Shown: positions 59,901 to 64,000 of the stretch, piece after piece
Position numbering within the stretch: the first letter of the stretch is position 1
Layout: each line of letters starts with the position of its first letter
The notes under the pieces: generated by a model
The model's input: only the letters and a program-made list of their open reading frames with translations
Databases searched by the model: none
Told to the model about the DNA's origin: nothing
Translations under genes and position numbers: made by a program
Source of the DNA: Ottelia alismoides
Taxonomy: Eukaryota > Streptophyta > Magnoliopsida > Alismatales > Hydrocharitaceae
Reading direction: 5' to 3'
DNA length: 64,000 bases
Assembly: GCA_037367405.1 (NCBI GenBank)
Contig: JAZKJV010000300.1
Coordinates: 1-64,000, forward strand

Positions 59901-60348
59901 ATGGGGGAATATATACATGATGAATATATACAAGTGGCTATTTTTGTTTTCTTTTTAATTTTTCAATTTTTGTTTTAATTTTGTATTTATAAATATTTAC
60001 AAGTATATACAAGCACATTTTATTCTATTTTTGGAGGAAAATATTTTGGTGATATTTACAGGTATATTTACACACATGAGCCCCTATCTCCCTCTACTTT
60101 GGCTTTTATGCGGTCAGGCCCATGCTGAGCCCTCCCTTAGGTTAGGTTGCTCAATATTTATTCTAAATATTTCCTCTTTTTCTTTTTAATCTTTATTCTT
60201 TTATTTTTGCACAAAAACATGCTAATTATTACTTTTTACACTATGCATGCTTTTGGTAATTATTTGTATTTACAAATATATACATGCATTTGCAAAGGTT
60301 TTTGTAGCTAAAATATAAGAATAAAGAGTGATGAATGAGTATTCATCA
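56961..60348 (-). repeat. Gypsy LTR 3 (3' LTR of the minus-strand element)
   Basis: Starts TGATGAATACTC at 60348 on the minus strand after the polypurine tract tatatggggg (60349-60358). It has the AT / G/C-rich (58090-59400) / AT order of LTRs 1 and 2 and fades at about 56961 (tttgtaga). Frames in the G/C-rich part are not genes. About 3.4 kb. Confidence 0.75.
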
Positions 60349-60360
60349 CCCCCATATACT

Positions 60361-61968
60361 TAACTTTGCTAGTCCCTTAGCAAACACTTATTTGAAAAAG
60401 AAGTGAAAAAGAAGAAAGAAAAAGAAAAAGAGAAGAATGTACATGGATCAAGGTTGATTATTAAACTTGCCTTCATTAAATTGAGGTATGGAGCATCGAT
60501 CAGATCTTTGGATTATTAATGTGTCGGAACCTTATTTGGACTTAAGCTTAAAACTCAACATCCTCTAAGTTCCACTAATCTATAACCAGGACTCCTCAAT
60601 AATCCAGATCAGAACAAGTCATCAAACACAAACCCTGAAGACCATGAATCTTTTCTTGTACTGTGAATGTGAGGTCTAAGCTCTCCACCTCAGAAATGGC
60701 AACTTGACAACCCTCCCCAACAAGGTAACTCTATGACCTCAATCTGGCCACTCTTTCCTCGAGGAGCGGGGTATTCCCTTCTAAGTTCAAGTTCAACCGG
60801 CTCAAGAAGAGGGGGAAGAAGAGAATGGACCATGGCCAGTGTAGCCATGTATCCTTGAGAGCTCAACCAGTGTAGCCAAGTCTCCCTGTTGCAAGCTACA
60901 TAAGGTGGGACATGAATCTCAAGCTTTGCTTATTGCACTCTATATACATACTCCGGTGGGATTATCATTTTCTATCAGACCCACCACTTTTTTGGAGTTA
61001 TTTTCTTTTTGCATTTTTTTTTGTTTTTTCAAGTGCATCTACACAACATATACATGTGCAGCATATATACAAGGAGTTTTTCCTCTTGAGCCAGTAGACT
61101 ATCCCTCTTTTGAAGCCTTATTGCAACCCACAACTCCTGTCGTTAGACCCCATGGCAACCAGGCCAAGTTGAGACGCACTTCCTTCACTAAAAGAAGAAG
61201 AGAGGTTCCGCCTAGAAGTACTACCCTCATATGCTACCCCAAGTCAAGGAAGACTGCCTCCTCACCACCTCATCCGTAGAGAGCTCGGTGATAAGTGCTG
61301 GTGTCCAAGTAAAGCCATTGTCCCTATGAGTCATGTGTTGTTGTTAAGTGCTCTACTTAGACTCATTGAGATGACATGTGATCATAGCCTAGTGGACTCA
61401 AAGAATTAAGTCACCATGGACCTGAAAAGCCTTAAACCTAAGCCCTATAAGGTTCCTCTTAGAAATTAGGTGGATTAAGATCTTAATCAAGCTCCATTTC
61501 TCAATTTGATTCCAGGCTAGTTTAGATGTCAACTATAATCCAGAAAAACTATATACATATATACACAGATGCTATTTACACAATATTTACACTCATGCAA
61601 AATTTTTGAAAAATGTTTTGGAATCATGAATGGATGAATGCATGAAGTGCAAGTTTTGCAAAAGTATTTACACACATTTACACAAGATTTTTGCAAACTT
61701 TTGATTTTCAAAACATTTTGGAAAAATTTTGTACTATATACATAATTTTGATAAGAAAATATTTACGCAAGCTTTACACAAAAGATTTTTGCAAACATTT
61801 TTACAAAAATAATTTGTACACTAACTATGTATGTGCAATAAAAGAATGATTATTTACAGGAAAAAATTTAATTTTTGTGATTTTTAAGGTTTGTAGCCAT
61901 TTTTATTTATTAACACACTCACACAAAGTACGAGTTATGGCTAAAGTATATATGAAATATATACACAC
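60361..61968 (-). other. Gypsy 3' spacer, minus-strand copy
   Basis: Counterpart of 43141-45128. Has tttgcaaaa-type AT-rich words (61560-61800) and a less biased part. No convincing ORF. Confidence 0.6.
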
Positions 61969-62302
61969 CCCCCTATACTTAGCTCGAACGATGTCCTCAG
62001 AGTCAAGAGCGGTGAAGAAGACATAACTCGTGCTATGTATACAGAAGTGAAAAGGAAAGCTATATACAAAGAAGATCTCGGCTTTTCCCCCTATACTTAG
62101 GATTAAGTAATCCTAAGTATAGCAGGCTGTACACCAAGGGAAAACCGAGTGGAGAATGTACAGGGTCTACCCCCCCCCCCCTATACTTAGGGTAAGATAT
62201 CCCTAAGTATAGGCAGCAAAATAGGGGTAGAAAGAAAGAAAAGAAATACCCAAAGGTCCTACATCCCCCCTATACTTAGGGTAAAGAACACCCTAAGTAT
62301 AG
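61969..62302 (-). repeat. Hairpin and G-run array, minus-strand gypsy
   Basis: Perfect stems of 14 bp (62091-62122), 12 bp (62181-62212) and 13 bp (62270-62302), all of the ctatacttagg type, plus a half unit at 61975-61985. On the sense (minus) strand each is followed by a run of G, the longest 12 (from 62181 down to 62170). Spacing about 90 bp. It begins about 130 bp after the last pol frame. Confidence 0.88.
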
Positions 62303-62432
62303 CATAATCAAAGATGACACATGGGATGTGAGACTAAAGAATGTGATGATATGGACATCTGGATCTATACAGGTCGCAAGATCAGTGAAAATCAGGCGTG
62401 AGATGCAATAGATGTGAGTCAAAGACCACATC

Positions 62433-63234
62433 TCATGAAAAATGAATAGGGGCAACATCAACGACCCGCGGCTCATGATCTAGAAATGGCTTGAGCCGCT
62501 GGCCATTCACTCGAAAGGTACTCTCAGAAGACAACTCGGATATATCAATGCTACCGTTGTCGTGTACCTTTCTCACCAAAGTAGGGTCCCTTCCATTTGC
62601 TCTGTAGCTTCCCTGGAAATAAACGAAGCCTCGCATCAAACAACCATACTCTCTGTCCAGGCTCAAAATGCTTGTGGCTGATGTGAGAATCATGCCACTC
62701 CTTCACTCTCTCCTTATACTGTAGGCTGTTTGAGAAGGAGGTATCTCTAAGCTCCTCCAGGGCTGCTAACTCTGCCCTCCTCTGGTCTCCTACACCATCT
62801 GGATCCATAAGTATCTCAGTGACTGCCCATAGTGACCTGTGTCTCAGCTCAACAGGTAAATGGCACGGCTTGTCATATACGAGGCGAAAGGGAGATGTGC
62901 CCAATGGTGTATTGAAAGACGTCCTATATGCCCACAAGACCGAGTCCATAAGCTGTGACCAATCCTTTCGGTCAGGACGGACGACTTTCTGCAAAATAGT
63001 CTTGATCTCTCTGTTCGACACCTCGGCTAGACCATTCGTCTGTGGATGGTAAGGTGTAGCAACGCGATGGTCTATGCCGAACTCGCTAGCAAGGGCCTTC
63101 ACCTGGTAGTTGATGAAATGAGACCCCCCATCTGAAATCAATACTCGAGGTACCCCGAACCGCGTGATGATGTGCTTCCTCAAAAATCTGCAAACTGTCC
63201 TCGCATCAGCGGCTCGTGCCGGGATAGCCTCAAC
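62433..63234 (-). pseudogene. Gypsy integrase, catalytic core end and C-terminus
   Basis: Follows a TAG (about 63235) that replaces the Trp after YVSR. It reads VEAIPARAADART, then FGVPRVLISDGGSHFIN with the second catalytic Asp, TPYHPQTNGLAEVSNREIK with the Glu, AYRTSFNTPLGTSPF, and the end FEPGQRVWLFDARLRLFPGK with KWKGPY. A frameshift near 62580 moves the last part (VHDNGSIDISEL, then a stop at 62433). Type is Athila/Tat. Confidence 0.9.
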
Positions 63235-64000
63235 CTAACGACTAACATAGTCTACGGCCAACAGAATGTACTCAAATCCCTGACTCTTAGGGAATGGACC
63301 CATGAAATCGATGCCCCATACGTCAAAAACCTCACAGAAGTGAATGGGCTGCATCGACATCATATCACGATGTCCACAAGTACCCATCCTCTGACAGTCA
63401 GTACACCTCTTCACGAACTCATCAGAGTCCTTGAAGAGGGTAGGCCACCACAAGCCGGATTGGAGCACTTTCTGTGTCGTTCTCCTCCCATAATGATGTC
63501 CTCCTACCTCAAGCTTGTGGCAGTAAGTGAGGACGCTATGGTGCTCCTCCTGAGGAATGCACCTACGCCAGACGCTATCCCCTCCTTCGTTGTAAAGGAT
63601 GGGATCCTCCCAGTGGTAGGACTTGGCCTTCGCGAGGAAGGTCTCAAGCCTCTGTCTGGTCCAATCTTGTGGGACTTTCCCAGCAACGAGAAAGTTCACA
63701 ATATCGGCATACCACGGGAGTGAGGCGATAGCAAGGATCACCTCATCTGGGAAGGTCTCACAAATGGGATCAATATGCTCAGACTCCTCAGGCTGCTCTA
63801 AATGGGAGAGATGATACGCCACCACATTCTTGACTCCAGGCTTATACTTGATCTCAATGTCGAACTCCTGGAGTAGAAGGATCCATCTAGTCAGTCTAGC
63901 CTTGGCATCCTTCTTTGCCATGAGGTATCGGATGGCGGTGTGATCAGTATACAAGGTCACTCTAGATCCAATGATGTAAGATCAGAACTTATCTAGGGCG
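63235..64000 (-). pseudogene. Gypsy RNase H end and integrase N-terminus
   Basis: Open from the edge region: VTLYTDHTAIRYLMAKKDAK (RNase H, about 63900-63960), EFDIEIKYKPGVKNVVAYHL, then the integrase zinc finger HHYGRRTTQKV...CTDCQR (H-H-C-C, about 63385-63500), and the core start VWGIDFMGPFPKSQG with the first catalytic Asp (about 63290-63340). It stays in one frame to the TAG at about 63235. So pol here has one nonsense codon and one shift in 1.5 kb, the best kept pol of the window. Confidence 0.92.

Larger units (their letters stand above)
60349..64000 (-). mobile_element. Ty3/gypsy element (Athila/Tat type), 3' part, runs off the window
   Basis: From the right edge: RNase H end, integrase, hairpin array, spacer, polypurine tract, LTR. 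It is the same family as the + element at 40.8-45.1 kb, in tail-to-tail orientation. Reverse transcriptase and gag would lie beyond 64000. Confidence 0.85.

Noticed and set aside
1..64000. tRNA or rRNA genes
   Set aside because: No A-box/B-box cloverleaf or rRNA stretch was recognised by eye. The tRNA-like words found are retrotransposon primer sites.

Overview
KIND OF DNA. This is nuclear DNA of a flowering plant. It has spliced genes with GT-AG introns, plant Ty1/copia and Ty3/gypsy retrotransposons, and many plant MITEs (CACTA, PIF/Harbinger, hAT and Mutator types). Species cannot be read from the window. The C-terminal motif of the MADS gene and the UDP-arabinose mutase sequence fit a monocot, but this is a weak inference. 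Only two host genes are supported; nearly everything else is transposon. LEFT PART (1-20.5 kb). A fold-back MITE (232-565) and a 1.27 kb fold-back element with inverted arrays of a 104-bp unit (586-1860) come first. They are followed by exons 3-8 of an AP1/FUL-like MIKC MADS-box gene on the + strand (2539-20530). Its first two exons are not seen. Its fourth intron is 16.6 kb and holds three CACTA-type MITEs, a rotten copia integrase, a 5'-truncated copia, a gag-only copia whose 5' LTR is split by a TRIM, and a complete but mutated short-LTR copia on the minus strand (13554-18459, TSD CTTCA). MIDDLE (20.5-28.4 kb). A four-exon UDP-arabinopyranose mutase / reversibly glycosylated polypeptide gene lies on the minus strand (22626-25467), convergent with the MADS gene and with a visible TATA box and G-box. 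Upstream of it stand three PIF/Harbinger MITEs chained by shared TAA sites (25968-27134), a long-TIR MITE, and an intact TRIM with TSD AAATT (27826-28416). RIGHT PART (29-64 kb). Retrotransposons fill this part. A minus-strand copia with an LTR of about 3 kb (28980-37860) has lost its 5' LTR. Then come a copia gag fragment, a minus-strand LTR-like promoter region, and a + strand gypsy that keeps protease but has lost pol (about 40.8-45.1 kb). Two + strand gypsy LTRs of about 3.6 kb follow; the first is interrupted by a 2.8 kb Mutator-like element with 466-bp TIRs and TSD ATATATTAT, and a hAT MITE sits between the two LTRs. A minus-strand gypsy of the same family runs off the right edge with RNase H and integrase. 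HOW THEY RELATE. The host genes are a floral or meristem-identity transcription factor and a cell-wall nucleotide-sugar enzyme; no functional link is visible. The most distinctive structure is an array of perfect hairpins, each followed by a sense-strand G-run, placed between pol and the 3' LTR in both gypsy copies.
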